Positions 47,281 through 56,278 of a DNA stretch of 64,000 bases are shown piece by piece. Made by a program: the position numbers and the translations under genes. Position 1 is the stretch's first letter. Each line of letters starts with the position of its first letter. This DNA comes from an uncultured Psychrobacter sp. (GTDB lineage Bacteria > Pseudomonadota > Gammaproteobacteria > Pseudomonadales > Moraxellaceae): contig CANMUI010000003.1 of NCBI GenBank assembly GCA_947501045.1, positions 310,001 to 374,000 on the forward strand, read 5' to 3'. The notes below the pieces were generated by a model. That model saw only the letters and a list, made by a program, of their open reading frames with translations. It was not told the DNA's origin and made no database searches.

Positions 47281-48648
47281 TTAGGCGTCTATTTTATTGA
47301 CCATCTCTAATAGCGACTCTGTCAAGGCAAACTGGCGAATATCATTCAGCATGGTCACATCAAAGTTATGGACAAAGGCAAAGGATAACTGACGCGTCGG
47401 CTCACACCAAGCAACCGAGCCGTTATAGCCCATATGCCCAAAGCCTGCATCTACGCTATTACAAACACTAAATAAACGATGATAACCCAAGCGCCAGTTC
47501 ATACTAACGGGCATCACAGCATCCATCCCGCTCACTTGCGGTTTAGATAATTCAGTAAAGGTTTTACTATCAATTAGCGTTTTGCCTTGCCACGTACCGC
47601 CGTTAGCCAACATCGCATAAATAATGGCGAGCGCTTTGGCAGAGGCAACCCCATTGGCGGCGGGAATAATCGCTTGCATGGTTTGACTATTATGATAATC
47701 AATAGGCTGCCTATTGGCCGGTACTAGCGCCGCTCGATAGTTGCTGGCATTGACAGCACGATGATCAAAGTAGAGCTGATTAATTTGAGTCGTCGTCAGT
47801 TTTTTATCAGCCAAATCAGCACTGTTTTTAGCCGCTTGTTGTTGCCAGCATTCATAGCTTGGCAAACTGGCATAAGTATTTAGCGTCTGTTTAGAGTCGG
47901 GCTTTAGTGTCGGTTTATGGCGTTTGCTGCCAAGCTTTGAGTCTTGATCCGCATTTTCATCAGCAGTCTCAAAGTCTTTCACCAATTTAGCCACACTATC
48001 TACTTTGGCAGCAGGTACCCCAAAATAGCAGCTATCAGCGATACCCAGCGGCTCGGTCAAATAATAACGCAGTGCTTTCGAAAGCGTCATATCCGTCGCT
48101 ATCTCTATCAAAGCGCCCAATATCCAGCCATACACCAGTGCGCTATAGGCAGACTCGTAGTTCTCGTATTGGTCAGGCTGAGTCGGCGACATCAAAGCGA
48201 CTTTCTCTTTCATCGCTTGCCAATCAAGTAGCGTCTCACTATCAGCATCAATAGAATTAATAGCAAATAAATCGGCTTGATGCAGCATCAGTGCGCGCAA
48301 AGTAATATCCGCCTTACCGTTGACCGCAAACTCAGGCCAATAACGCGCAATGGGTGTATCATAATCTAGCAATTGCTCTGACACTAGCACATGAGTGAGC
48401 GTCGCCAGCACACCTTTGCCTGTCGAGAAGTTCAGCGACAAGGTGTCTGGTTGCCACTCTTTATCTGCTTGCGCCATACCGACGCTGGCCTGTACGATAC
48501 ACTTGCCTGCTTGATAAACCACAAGCGAGCCACCCGCTGGCGCGTCATCTAACTGTAAGTTGGTTAACAATTGCTGTAATTGTGGCGCGATTTTAGCATT
48601 GCTATTGTTACTGTCTCTATCGTTGTTGGTTTGGCTATTACTGATCAT
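47281..48648 (-). CDS. Serine beta-lactamase/esterase family protein (class C-like)
   Basis: The fold is that of class C beta-lactamases, penicillin-binding proteins and EstB-like esterases. The nucleophile motif is STGK (FSTGKGVLAT), the second motif appears as YESAYS rather than a strict Tyr-x-Asn, and the third is HMG in FGHMGYNG. No signal peptide is visible: the N-terminus is polar (Asn, Ser, Asp rich), so a periplasmic beta-lactamase role is less likely than a cytosolic esterase or peptidase-like one. It has 455 residues with a Lys-rich insertion (RHKPTLKPDSK). It overlaps a hairpin at its 3' end. Confidence 0.85.
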   Translation of the reverse strand: MISNSQTNNDRDSNNSNAKIAPQLQQLLTNLQLDDAPAGGSLVVYQAGKCIVQASVGMAQADKEWQPDTLSLNFSTGKGVLATLTHVLVSEQLLDYDTPIARYWPEFAVNGKADITLRALMLHQADLFAINSIDADSETLLDWQAMKEKVALMSPTQPDQYENYESAYSALVYGWILGALIEIATDMTLSKALRYYLTEPLGIADSCYFGVPAAKVDSVAKLVKDFETADENADQDSKLGSKRHKPTLKPDSKQTLNTYASLPSYECWQQQAAKNSADLADKKLTTTQINQLYFDHRAVNASNYRAALVPANRQPIDYHNSQTMQAIIPAANGVASAKALAIIYAMLANGGTWQGKTLIDSKTFTELSKPQVSGMDAVMPVSMNWRLGYHRLFSVCNSVDAGFGHMGYNGSVAWCEPTRQLSFAFVHNFDVTMLNDIRQFALTESLLEMVNKIDA

Positions 48649-48795
48649 TATGCCTCCGTTTTATTATTAGTATTTTGAATTAGTAGTACTTAAAGCTTTA
48701 CGCCATTAATCATAGTTGAGGACAGTGTATTTATCAAAGCCAAAACGGTTACATAGGATAGCCCATTTAATAACTAGCCAGCCATCAGGTAGAGT

Positions 48796-50445
48796 ATGAC
48801 TGAAAAGCCAGCCTTATCTATGACGTCACGAATATCAAGATTAGCCATAGCTTTAGGGTTATTTGCTCTGCTGTATTCGCTGACCAATACCTATGCTGAA
48901 AAGATATTTCTTGGCAAGCAGATAGATGGCTTTAATACATCTAGTCACCTGCCGCAGGTGAATCTTTATGTATTAGCCACTGCAATAGATGCTAATATCT
49001 CTTTTATCGCCAGCATGATTGTGCCTTATAGCTGGTCAATTATTCTATTTTGCGTCAGCTTTTTTATGGTAAAGACCTCGCGCCAGCTGTCTTTATTGAC
49101 GCAAAGACTGGTTTTAGCAACCCTTTTTGCTTGCCTTATCTTTTATCTATTTCCAGCTAGATTTAGCTTTGTGCGTCCTTCTATCGATAACTGGACTCAG
49201 CTTGGCTATCAATTTTTAGCGGCTACGGACAAACCTTTTAATCAATTCCCCTCCTTACATGTCACTTATGCCTTATTGCTTGGCATCACATTATGGCAAC
49301 CTATTAAAGTAGATAACTGGCATTTGACGTTATTGTACCGCCTACTCTTGGTTGGTATTTGCAGCTTAATCATCGTCTCTACCGTATTTACTTATCAGCA
49401 TCACCTGTTAGATGTGATTGGCGGTTTTGTACTGGCCGCGCTCGTTTTAATCATGGTCAATCAATTACGTAGCTATTTGGTCGTTAAATATATAACGCTA
49501 GCTATCACAGGGTTTTTGCTCATTGCCATAGCTGGCTTTTTTCTAAGCTTATCGTTTGCAACCTCAAATTTTTCACACTTATATTCTTTAAACATATCTT
49601 TTAGCTTGGTCATTGAAGGGCTTTTTTTTGTTTTGGCCTTATATTGGTCAATTAGCTTTTTGGCAGTAGCTTGGCTTTATCAATACCCGAGTCAAATGCG
49701 GAATAAAAATTGCTTTAAAAAAGATACGCAAGGTCGTTTGAGCTTAGCGACTTGGGTTAAATTTGCGCCGTTATTGTTGAGTTATCGTTTGATGTCGTCT
49801 TTGGGACAAGGTTATGAGTTACGCTGGTTAAATAAAGGTGATGGCAAGCTGAGAACTGATAAAGCTCCCAGTTTATACCGTTTTATTTATAATCCAAAAG
49901 CTTACCATCTTGCTAATGGCATTTATGCTGTAGCTACGCCGCGCTTGGCAAAGGCAACTATGTTAAACGGCTTAGCGACAATGAACGCTCATACTGACAA
50001 TTATCATATTATTATCGTCGACCTTACCGCAGAAGTATCCAGTCATTTTTCGACTTTAAAAATGGCTATAAAAGACAGTTCAGATATGTCAATGACGCTA
50101 GATTATCTGTATTTACCATTGTTAGATTTGCAGTCTTTAGGTGAGATAAACCTTAAAGACATAGTGCACTTGTTTGAGCAATTAGATGAACTATTGCTTA
50201 CTAAAGATGCAAGGAAAAGCGAAATACTTATCAATTTTCACTGCGTCATGGGACTGTCCCGTAGCGTGGCGCTACACGTTTTGTATTTGGCTTATCTTGG
50301 CAAATCAACGACTGATTTAACGACCGACAACTATTTATCATGGATAAACGAGCATTATCCAAACGCGCACATCAACGCTGAGTATTTGCCAAAAGCTATC
50401 GTAGAGCATATGGCTATTGCAAAAACCGACAAGAAGACGTTATGA
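48796..50445 (+). CDS. PAP2 phosphatase fused to a dual-specificity phosphatase domain (YnbD-like)
   Basis: The 549-residue protein has two phosphatase modules. The N-terminal half is membrane-embedded with about six helices and PAP2 motifs: PSLH at 152-155 and H202 with D206 in YQHHLLD. More helices run to about residue 300. The C-terminal part, about 350-549, is a cytoplasmic tyrosine/dual-specificity phosphatase domain with the P-loop HCVMGLSRS (C483, R489). This architecture is that of E. coli YnbD. Its natural substrate is not known to me; a lipid phosphate is plausible by analogy with mitochondrial PTPMT1. The stop overlaps the next start (ATGA). AGGTAGAG precedes the ATG. Confidence 0.85.
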   Translation: MTEKPALSMTSRISRLAIALGLFALLYSLTNTYAEKIFLGKQIDGFNTSSHLPQVNLYVLATAIDANISFIASMIVPYSWSIILFCVSFFMVKTSRQLSLLTQRLVLATLFACLIFYLFPARFSFVRPSIDNWTQLGYQFLAATDKPFNQFPSLHVTYALLLGITLWQPIKVDNWHLTLLYRLLLVGICSLIIVSTVFTYQHHLLDVIGGFVLAALVLIMVNQLRSYLVVKYITLAITGFLLIAIAGFFLSLSFATSNFSHLYSLNISFSLVIEGLFFVLALYWSISFLAVAWLYQYPSQMRNKNCFKKDTQGRLSLATWVKFAPLLLSYRLMSSLGQGYELRWLNKGDGKLRTDKAPSLYRFIYNPKAYHLANGIYAVATPRLAKATMLNGLATMNAHTDNYHIIIVDLTAEVSSHFSTLKMAIKDSSDMSMTLDYLYLPLLDLQSLGEINLKDIVHLFEQLDELLLTKDARKSEILINFHCVMGLSRSVALHVLYLAYLGKSTTDLTTDNYLSWINEHYPNAHINAEYLPKAIVEHMAIAKTDKKTL

Positions 50446-51329
50446 CTCTTACCACAGATCAGTTATTCATCGCTTTTATCGTGACCATAAATACTTTGGT
50501 GTGGGCATTATTTTTTGTACCGCAAAATCGTCGTAAGCATCCTAAGATCTATTTGATTGCGCGCTCATGGTGGTGGATGCTGGCATTGCTGTTCTCAAGC
50601 TATTTATTGAGTGTTTATTCGCCCTTTACTTGGTTATTAACGATGCTATTGGTAGTGATTGGTCTACGCGGCTGCTATGAGATCGCAAGACTGCTACGTC
50701 ACAATAGCAAAATTAAATTTATTGCTAAGTTAAAGCGGCAGCAGGACAAAGAGACGCAAGAGAGCAATACTCAAATCACTGCAATTCCCGTAACCAATGC
50801 CACTATTCCTACGCCGCGCTTTAAAAGGGTTAGCTTATTAGATATTGGTTTTTCGATAGCATTTATCGGTTTAATCATTAGTTTTATAATGCTCAGCCGA
50901 TTAACTATCATCCGAGAACAGCCAGGCGTATTACTATTTGTGTTATTTGCCAGTCAATTTAATGATATTGCTCAGTATCTATGCGGCCGCTGGATGGGCA
51001 ATCGCTTATTTAAACGTAAGCTTGCCCCTATTGTCAGTCCTAATAAAACCATTGAAGGGGCATTGTTGGGCAGTTTATTGTCGGCCAGTTTAGCGACAGT
51101 GTTAGGATTGTGGCTCACCTCATTTTCAGCGTTGGTGTGTTTCGGTATCGCTTACTTTTTAGCCGTTAGCGGTATCGCGGGTGATTTATTTGAGTCAGCT
51201 TTTAAGCGTCGCCACGGTATTAAAGATACCGGAACCATGCTAGCCGGACATGGCGGTATTTTGGACCGCGTGGATAGTTTATTGATTGGCGTGCCTGTTT
51301 TTACGGTGGTTTATTGGTTGGTATGGTGA
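50442..51329 (+). CDS. Phosphatidate cytidylyltransferase family protein (CdsA/YnbB-like)
   Basis: The enzyme class makes CDP-diacylglycerol from phosphatidic acid and CTP in the membrane. This 295-residue protein has several helices and the C-terminal signature, ending in GHGGILDRVDSLL, plus PNKTIEGALLG and GDLFESAFKRR. It is the YnbB-like paralogue rather than the housekeeping gene, judged by its neighbours; the main cdsA is expected near bamA/dxr, outside this window. Translationally coupled to the phosphatase gene. Its last 19 bases overlap the 3' end of the convergent dehydrogenase gene. Confidence 0.88.
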   Translation: MTLTTDQLFIAFIVTINTLVWALFFVPQNRRKHPKIYLIARSWWWMLALLFSSYLLSVYSPFTWLLTMLLVVIGLRGCYEIARLLRHNSKIKFIAKLKRQQDKETQESNTQITAIPVTNATIPTPRFKRVSLLDIGFSIAFIGLIISFIMLSRLTIIREQPGVLLFVLFASQFNDIAQYLCGRWMGNRLFKRKLAPIVSPNKTIEGALLGSLLSASLATVLGLWLTSFSALVCFGIAYFLAVSGIAGDLFESAFKRRHGIKDTGTMLAGHGGILDRVDSLLIGVPVFTVVYWLVW

Positions 51330-52171
51330 GGCGTTTTATCTAATTTTCTTCGTATTATCCAATAAAGAACGCGTTTAGGTGCTTTATCTAAAGCTTGCGT
51401 AAGATAAAGCATTAGTTTTGGAAAAACGGCTAGCTCAACGTTATCTGTTATAGCCTTCATAATATGCTCTACCGCTTTTGCTTGTGTCATGATAAAAGGT
51501 TTATGACTGGCATCACCATGGTTAAGATCGCGTAGAGTTTGGGTGTCGACATAACCTAGAGCGATACAATTAACGTTGATGTTAAAGGGTTTTAGCCCCA
51601 AGCGATACGCACTAGCAGTGGCAATCATTGCGCGTTTGCATTTGGCATAGAGACTGGCGTACGGATAACTCATGATGCCGGCAATAGAGGACAGACAGAC
51701 TAATGCTGGATTGTGATCGTTGGCATTTAAGTCTGCTTTGCCATGATGGTTATTGATTTTTAATTGCTCGCTTGCCCAGTCAAATACCGCTTGAAACGCT
51801 TGCAAATTAACCGCTAGCATACGCGCGCTGTCTTGTTGGTTTAAACTAAAAACTCGCTCGTTTAGATACCAACCGGCACAGTAAATAAAACGCTTAAAGT
51901 TATGCCTCTCTAGCTGCTCAAATAACTGTCTTCGCTCGTTAATATCCGTTATATCACATTGGAAAGTTAAAATATGCGGCTGCTCGTTATTAAGCCGCTG
52001 AATTTTGTCTCTACTTTTGCCCACCACCACGACGTGCCAGCCTAGTTTAAAATGCCTGTTTGCCAAGGCTAAACCTATGCCACTAGTGCCGCCAATAATG
52101 ATGACACAAGGTTTAAACGGCTTATTGAGCGATTGATAAAATAATCGCTCGTCTATATTAGCAGGCTGCAT
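51311..52171 (-). CDS. Short-chain dehydrogenase/reductase in the lipid cluster
   Basis: This is a classical NAD(P)-dependent SDR. Visible are the cofactor motif GGTSGIG, an Asp in FQCDITD, a catalytic Ser in CLSSIAG and the YxxxK of LYAKCKRAM. The C-terminus ends with an amphipathic helix and a basic tail (VLYWIIRRKLDK), consistent with membrane contact. The start at 52171 is chosen because AAAAGGAG lies five bases upstream; the frame runs a further 8 codons. It begins just downstream of the patatin-like gene, suggesting one operon. The substrate is unknown. Confidence 0.85.
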   Translation of the reverse strand: MQPANIDERLFYQSLNKPFKPCVIIIGGTSGIGLALANRHFKLGWHVVVVGKSRDKIQRLNNEQPHILTFQCDITDINERRQLFEQLERHNFKRFIYCAGWYLNERVFSLNQQDSARMLAVNLQAFQAVFDWASEQLKINNHHGKADLNANDHNPALVCLSSIAGIMSYPYASLYAKCKRAMIATASAYRLGLKPFNINVNCIALGYVDTQTLRDLNHGDASHKPFIMTQAKAVEHIMKAITDNVELAVFPKLMLYLTQALDKAPKRVLYWIIRRKLDKTPHHTNQ

Positions 52172-52195
52172 AATACTCCTTTTCTGACCCATCAA

Positions 52196-53383
52196 TTATA
52201 ACGATGCTAAATACTGCTGCGTACGCTGATAGCCATAATCCCACTGCGCCTGCATTTGCGCCACAAAACCTGCATAATCGGCGTGAATAAGCGCTACGTT
52301 GCCTTGTCTTAAGTTAAGACGCTTACGAATGTGCATTTTAGCCAGTCGTTTGCCATTATCAGCAAAGGGTAGCCAGTGAATAGTTGACTTTTGAGGTTCT
52401 GATAAATCTTGAGGCGGTTGTTGAGCGTGTAAAAAATCATGAACGACTTGCAAACGACTATTAGGATCAAACCCAAATACGCGCTTAATAGCAGGGGCGG
52501 CAAGCTTGGTGTCGTAGCCTGCTTTGGTTTCGGCAAATACCGTAGCCCCCAGTTGGCTCGCCAGCTCAATAGGGGTTAAATCAATGACCCCGCCCAAACA
52601 CCAGCCCAATTTGGCTACCTGAATTGGCGTTAGATAGTACATATCCGCCATCGACGCTCGCACCGCTTGCTCGATACCTGCATCGGTTATATTACTTATG
52701 AAAATATCAGGAAGTAGCCGATTGGGTGCATAGCGGTGCGTTGGGCAATTTAGTCCAGTGCTTTGCTGTGACACTTGATTGGTATAATTCATAACTTTTG
52801 AGGAGGCAAATAGCACTTCTTGTAGCTGCACTGATTTAGAGTCAGTCTGACTCTCTTTTACTATTAGACGGCTGGCAATAATAGCTATGTCAGGTGCACT
52901 ATTTTCTTTCGCACGGTTTTGACTGATTTTACTTTCAGCTTTTTGTTTTAAATCAATCAGTTCGTTTAACCACTGGTTTTCATTACTGACTTCAAACATC
53001 GCCAAATGTTGCAGCTCTGCCAGTAGCTGATCATGCATTTCTAACGTTTGCAGCTCAGCTAGCTTTTTAGGACGATTAAATAAATACCAGCGCCTAATAG
53101 CATTTTGGAAAAAGTTAGGCCTAGTGCTTTTTGATGATGCAAGGGATACGGCTTGAATGGCTTGTAGCACGTGATAAAGCTCATAGCTCTGTGCCAGCTG
53201 TTTTAGCTGATGAGGCTCGGGCGCTATCTCTACCAACAAGGCCGATAAACTGCCGCCGCAGGTTGCCATAATCAAATCTGGTTTTAGATCTTGCTCACAC
53301 AAAGCGGCATAACTGCCCAAATAGTAGCCAAAACGCGAGCCACCACCAGAGAACAGCTGAACGCGATCATAAATAGGACTCAT
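52196..53383 (-). CDS. Patatin-like phospholipase family protein, with altered catalytic motifs
   Basis: The protein matches the patatin fold: an oxyanion region GGGSRFGYYLGSYAAL and a nucleophile elbow CGGSLSAL. Both key motifs are unusual. The elbow is GGSLS, with serine in place of the last glycine of GxSxG. The segment that normally carries the catalytic aspartate as DG(G/A) reads LGGVIDLTP, with leucine in that place. It might therefore be inactive or use another acid. It lies between the dehydrogenase gene (one operon) and the large fusion gene, 11 bases apart. Start at the ATG at 53383; a TTG 27 bases upstream with AGG nearby is an alternative. Confidence 0.8.
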   Translation of the reverse strand: MSPIYDRVQLFSGGGSRFGYYLGSYAALCEQDLKPDLIMATCGGSLSALLVEIAPEPHQLKQLAQSYELYHVLQAIQAVSLASSKSTRPNFFQNAIRRWYLFNRPKKLAELQTLEMHDQLLAELQHLAMFEVSNENQWLNELIDLKQKAESKISQNRAKENSAPDIAIIASRLIVKESQTDSKSVQLQEVLFASSKVMNYTNQVSQQSTGLNCPTHRYAPNRLLPDIFISNITDAGIEQAVRASMADMYYLTPIQVAKLGWCLGGVIDLTPIELASQLGATVFAETKAGYDTKLAAPAIKRVFGFDPNSRLQVVHDFLHAQQPPQDLSEPQKSTIHWLPFADNGKRLAKMHIRKRLNLRQGNVALIHADYAGFVAQMQAQWDYGYQRTQQYLASL

Positions 53384-53421
53384 AATGTTGTCAGCCTTAT
53401 AGCTATTCAAAACGCCTTATC

Positions 53422-56178
53422 TTAAGTTTCAACTATAGAAGGCTTAGCCCAGTCTTTATTTGCAGTTATATCTTTATCTGCCTGTGTATCATTGATTGAC
53501 TCTTTAGCGTCAGGCGATTTTATAGCCAATGAGACCGTAAATATGCCAAAACGATCAATACGCATATCCACCTTTTTAAATCCTGCCTGCGTTACCAATT
53601 GATCCATCTCAGCTTGCGAGCGGCAGCGCATCACCCAGTTAGTGCCGCGATGATTGTTCAAAGTTTTACTGATAAATTCTTGCTCAGGATGCCAAGGCTG
53701 ATTGGTATAAATGAAATAGCCATTCGTATCTAAACTGTCATAAATTCCTTTAATGGCAGTGCTTACCAAATTATTATCTGAAAATAGCTCAAATACTCCC
53801 GAGGCGATAGCAATATCAAAGTGCTCAGCGGCTTTTGAAGCGTTATTTGCAATAGCATAACTATTACTATCAAAAGCGTCTTTTTCTAATACCGTGACTC
53901 TGTTGCTAATCTCAAGCTGCCCCGCCTTATCAGTCATTACCGTGACATTATGCGTATCATAGTCGCGCAGCTCCGCTTGCAATGTCGCAAACTCAGTTAA
54001 TAAATCAAACGCATAATAGCCATTGCCGCTAGCGATATCGAGTAGCTTAATTTTGGTATTATCTGTGCTATCGCTAAGTTGACGATTATTAATAGCGAGA
54101 CGCGCAAGCTCGAGTAAATGCTCACGACGGATACGAATCCCTTGCCAGCCGATATTGCTCAGATAAAACTTATCTACCGCCTTGCCAAAGCCATTTGTAC
54201 CTGCTGGCTGATTTCTATATACCTTATCAAGCGAGCTACCCGAATCAAAGCCATGCTCAAGCCCTGTGGCAATCGCATCACTCACATGACCGAATTTTTG
54301 CATGGCAAAGCGGGTTACGGCAAAGCTTGGATTAAACGGCTTAATAGCTAGACGATCCACCCTATCTTTGCTAGCGCTACTGATATGAGCCTGGGTTAAA
54401 TCAACGCTTTGTATAGGGGTATCAAATAAACTATCGGCAAAGTCAATACAATCGCTGATCACATCAGCTTTATTGGTCTCATGAAATATGGCATGAAAGC
54501 TATCCGGATACAGCTGCCAGTGTTTAGTAGGCGCAGCAAGCTTTTCATAAAACTCACGCTCAGCTTGTTTATCAACCACGTAGTCTTTGCCCGCACATAG
54601 GATAAAAGTCGGTACAGTTATCGCGCTGGCATCATCTAGCAAGCGCTGTCCGGTCGCATGAGTATCGATCAATAAATCGCTAGATATGGAGCTAGAGATA
54701 AGCGGATCCTCATTGTAGGTTTGCTGCGCGTCTTTATCATGAGTCAATACCTGCGCTTTGACATAACTTGAGACCCGTGACATCAGACCAAATTTGCGCG
54801 CAATCTTGAGCGCAGGAATCGCCAGTGGAATATAAAGGCGGATACTAATAGCAGGCGTGCCCAGTATCATCCCGCGAATACTCGGGGCATAATCATGTAC
54901 CCACGCTGCTGCTAGTACTGCGCCAATACTGCTGGCGACAATAACCGTATCTTCAATACCAATGCCAGTTTGTGCGATCACCAATTGTACAAAATCATTT
55001 AAATCGCGCTCAAGCTGGGTCACGCTATCAGCATGGTCTTTTACGCCCCCTGAGCGGCCATTGCCGCGCGCATCCCAAGCAAACACTTGGTATCCTGCTA
55101 GCGCATAACGCTCACCAAGCTCATCTAAACGCCCGGAATGCTCATGCCCACGGTGCAATAAAATAACTTGTTTTTGCTGGATAGACGAACTAGGAGCGCT
55201 GGACTGCACTAAAATCTTATTTAGCGGCTGGGTTAGCCAATAACGATAATAAATCGCTGTGCCATCATAAGCATTAAAACAGCTTTGCTTGCTAATGATC
55301 TCAAAAGGCTTGGATGATGAAAAATCCGCTGACGAATGATTTAAGTTATTTTTATTATCGTGAAGCTCATCATTTTTAACTTCTTCATTATGCGTCTTAG
55401 CCATGGAAATTCCTTTTATAGTATTGGTGTAAGTCAGCGAGCGACTGTCTCGTAGTTGCGGAGCAGGATGTGATAATTCAAAATAACGCTTGAGCATAAA
55501 AGCTAAGCGATTAAAGCTGGTTTTTAGCAGTAATAACTGATTGATGAGTAATAAAGGCTGAACGAAGCGGCTCAGAGGAACACCAAGCGCTGCCAACGTA
55601 CCTATGATACCTAACTCTAGCGCTCTATCACTTTTACCTAGTGGCCCTTGGTTGGCACGTTCATGAGTTGTAACTAGAGAGAATATAGCGATAAGCTCAG
55701 TTATAGTGCTTAAAATATTGACAGCATTGAGAGAAGTATTAGAACTTTTAAAAAGGTACTCTGGTTGATGGGCAGTGATTTGAGCAGTAGATGTTTTGTT
55801 AATATGCGAATGCAAACTAGCAATCAATAGCGTATCGGCAATGATATCGCCCGCTTCGTTAAGCACCGCGCCCAGTTTTGATGCTTGTCCATGCTCACGT
55901 GCCATCATACCGTCGATAGCATTTAACGCCATACGGCAGAACAGAGTAACGGGTAATATAAGCCAAGTGGTTTTATTTGAATGGAGTTTATTTTTATTAT
56001 CAGAATGCTTGCAACCATCGATAGTAGCGATAATATAAGCCGTACCCGCGCTTATTAGAACCGCAATGACAGTGACCTGATTGGCAGTGACACCCCATTT
56101 GACCAATTCATTGCTGATAGGCCGAATCTGATTTTGAAATTGGGATTTGAGTTGGTACAGGGACATATCTTTATGCAC
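53422..56178 (-). CDS. Fusion of CDP-alcohol phosphatidyltransferase, alpha/beta hydrolase and methyltransferase (YnbA-YnbC-like)
   Basis: Three enzyme domains lie in one 918-residue frame. Residues about 10-240 form a membrane CDP-alcohol phosphatidyltransferase with the motif N86xxD89G...A93R94...G103xxxN107xxxD111, so the first and third canonical aspartates are asparagines. Residues about 285-590 are an alpha/beta hydrolase: HRGHEHSGR (342-350), FAWDARGNGRSGG, nucleophile ASSIG (S417), likely acid D532 and base H562. Residues about 640-885 carry a class I methyltransferase with LDIASGNG (713-720) and VFELF. In E. coli the same domains occur as YnbA and YnbC. The whole frame begins at a GTG (56178) with an ATG at 56166. 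An independent start at 55404 is described separately. The product alcohol and the methyl acceptor are unknown. Confidence 0.88.
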   Translation of the reverse strand: MHKDMSLYQLKSQFQNQIRPISNELVKWGVTANQVTVIAVLISAGTAYIIATIDGCKHSDNKNKLHSNKTTWLILPVTLFCRMALNAIDGMMAREHGQASKLGAVLNEAGDIIADTLLIASLHSHINKTSTAQITAHQPEYLFKSSNTSLNAVNILSTITELIAIFSLVTTHERANQGPLGKSDRALELGIIGTLAALGVPLSRFVQPLLLINQLLLLKTSFNRLAFMLKRYFELSHPAPQLRDSRSLTYTNTIKGISMAKTHNEEVKNDELHDNKNNLNHSSADFSSSKPFEIISKQSCFNAYDGTAIYYRYWLTQPLNKILVQSSAPSSSIQQKQVILLHRGHEHSGRLDELGERYALAGYQVFAWDARGNGRSGGVKDHADSVTQLERDLNDFVQLVIAQTGIGIEDTVIVASSIGAVLAAAWVHDYAPSIRGMILGTPAISIRLYIPLAIPALKIARKFGLMSRVSSYVKAQVLTHDKDAQQTYNEDPLISSSISSDLLIDTHATGQRLLDDASAITVPTFILCAGKDYVVDKQAEREFYEKLAAPTKHWQLYPDSFHAIFHETNKADVISDCIDFADSLFDTPIQSVDLTQAHISSASKDRVDRLAIKPFNPSFAVTRFAMQKFGHVSDAIATGLEHGFDSGSSLDKVYRNQPAGTNGFGKAVDKFYLSNIGWQGIRIRREHLLELARLAINNRQLSDSTDNTKIKLLDIASGNGYYAFDLLTEFATLQAELRDYDTHNVTVMTDKAGQLEISNRVTVLEKDAFDSNSYAIANNASKAAEHFDIAIASGVFELFSDNNLVSTAIKGIYDSLDTNGYFIYTNQPWHPEQEFISKTLNNHRGTNWVMRCRSQAEMDQLVTQAGFKKVDMRIDRFGIFTVSLAIKSPDAKESINDTQADKDITANKDWAKPSIVET
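55404..55417 (-). promoter_or_regulatory. Internal ribosome binding site and start codon at the YnbA/YnbC joint
   Basis: The minus strand reads AAAAGGAATTTCCATG, with ATG at 55402-55404, in frame at residue 259 of the fusion. It would start a 660-residue hydrolase-methyltransferase (MAKTHNEE) and lies exactly at the predicted domain boundary. Confidence 0.65.
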
Positions 56179-56278
56179 TAAAGTAGGCTACTGAGAAGTA
56201 TAACAGGATATTGTAAGGGTATAGCAAACTATATGCCAAAAATTAGTTTGTAGTTGTCCTATTTTTCTATAGCTATTT

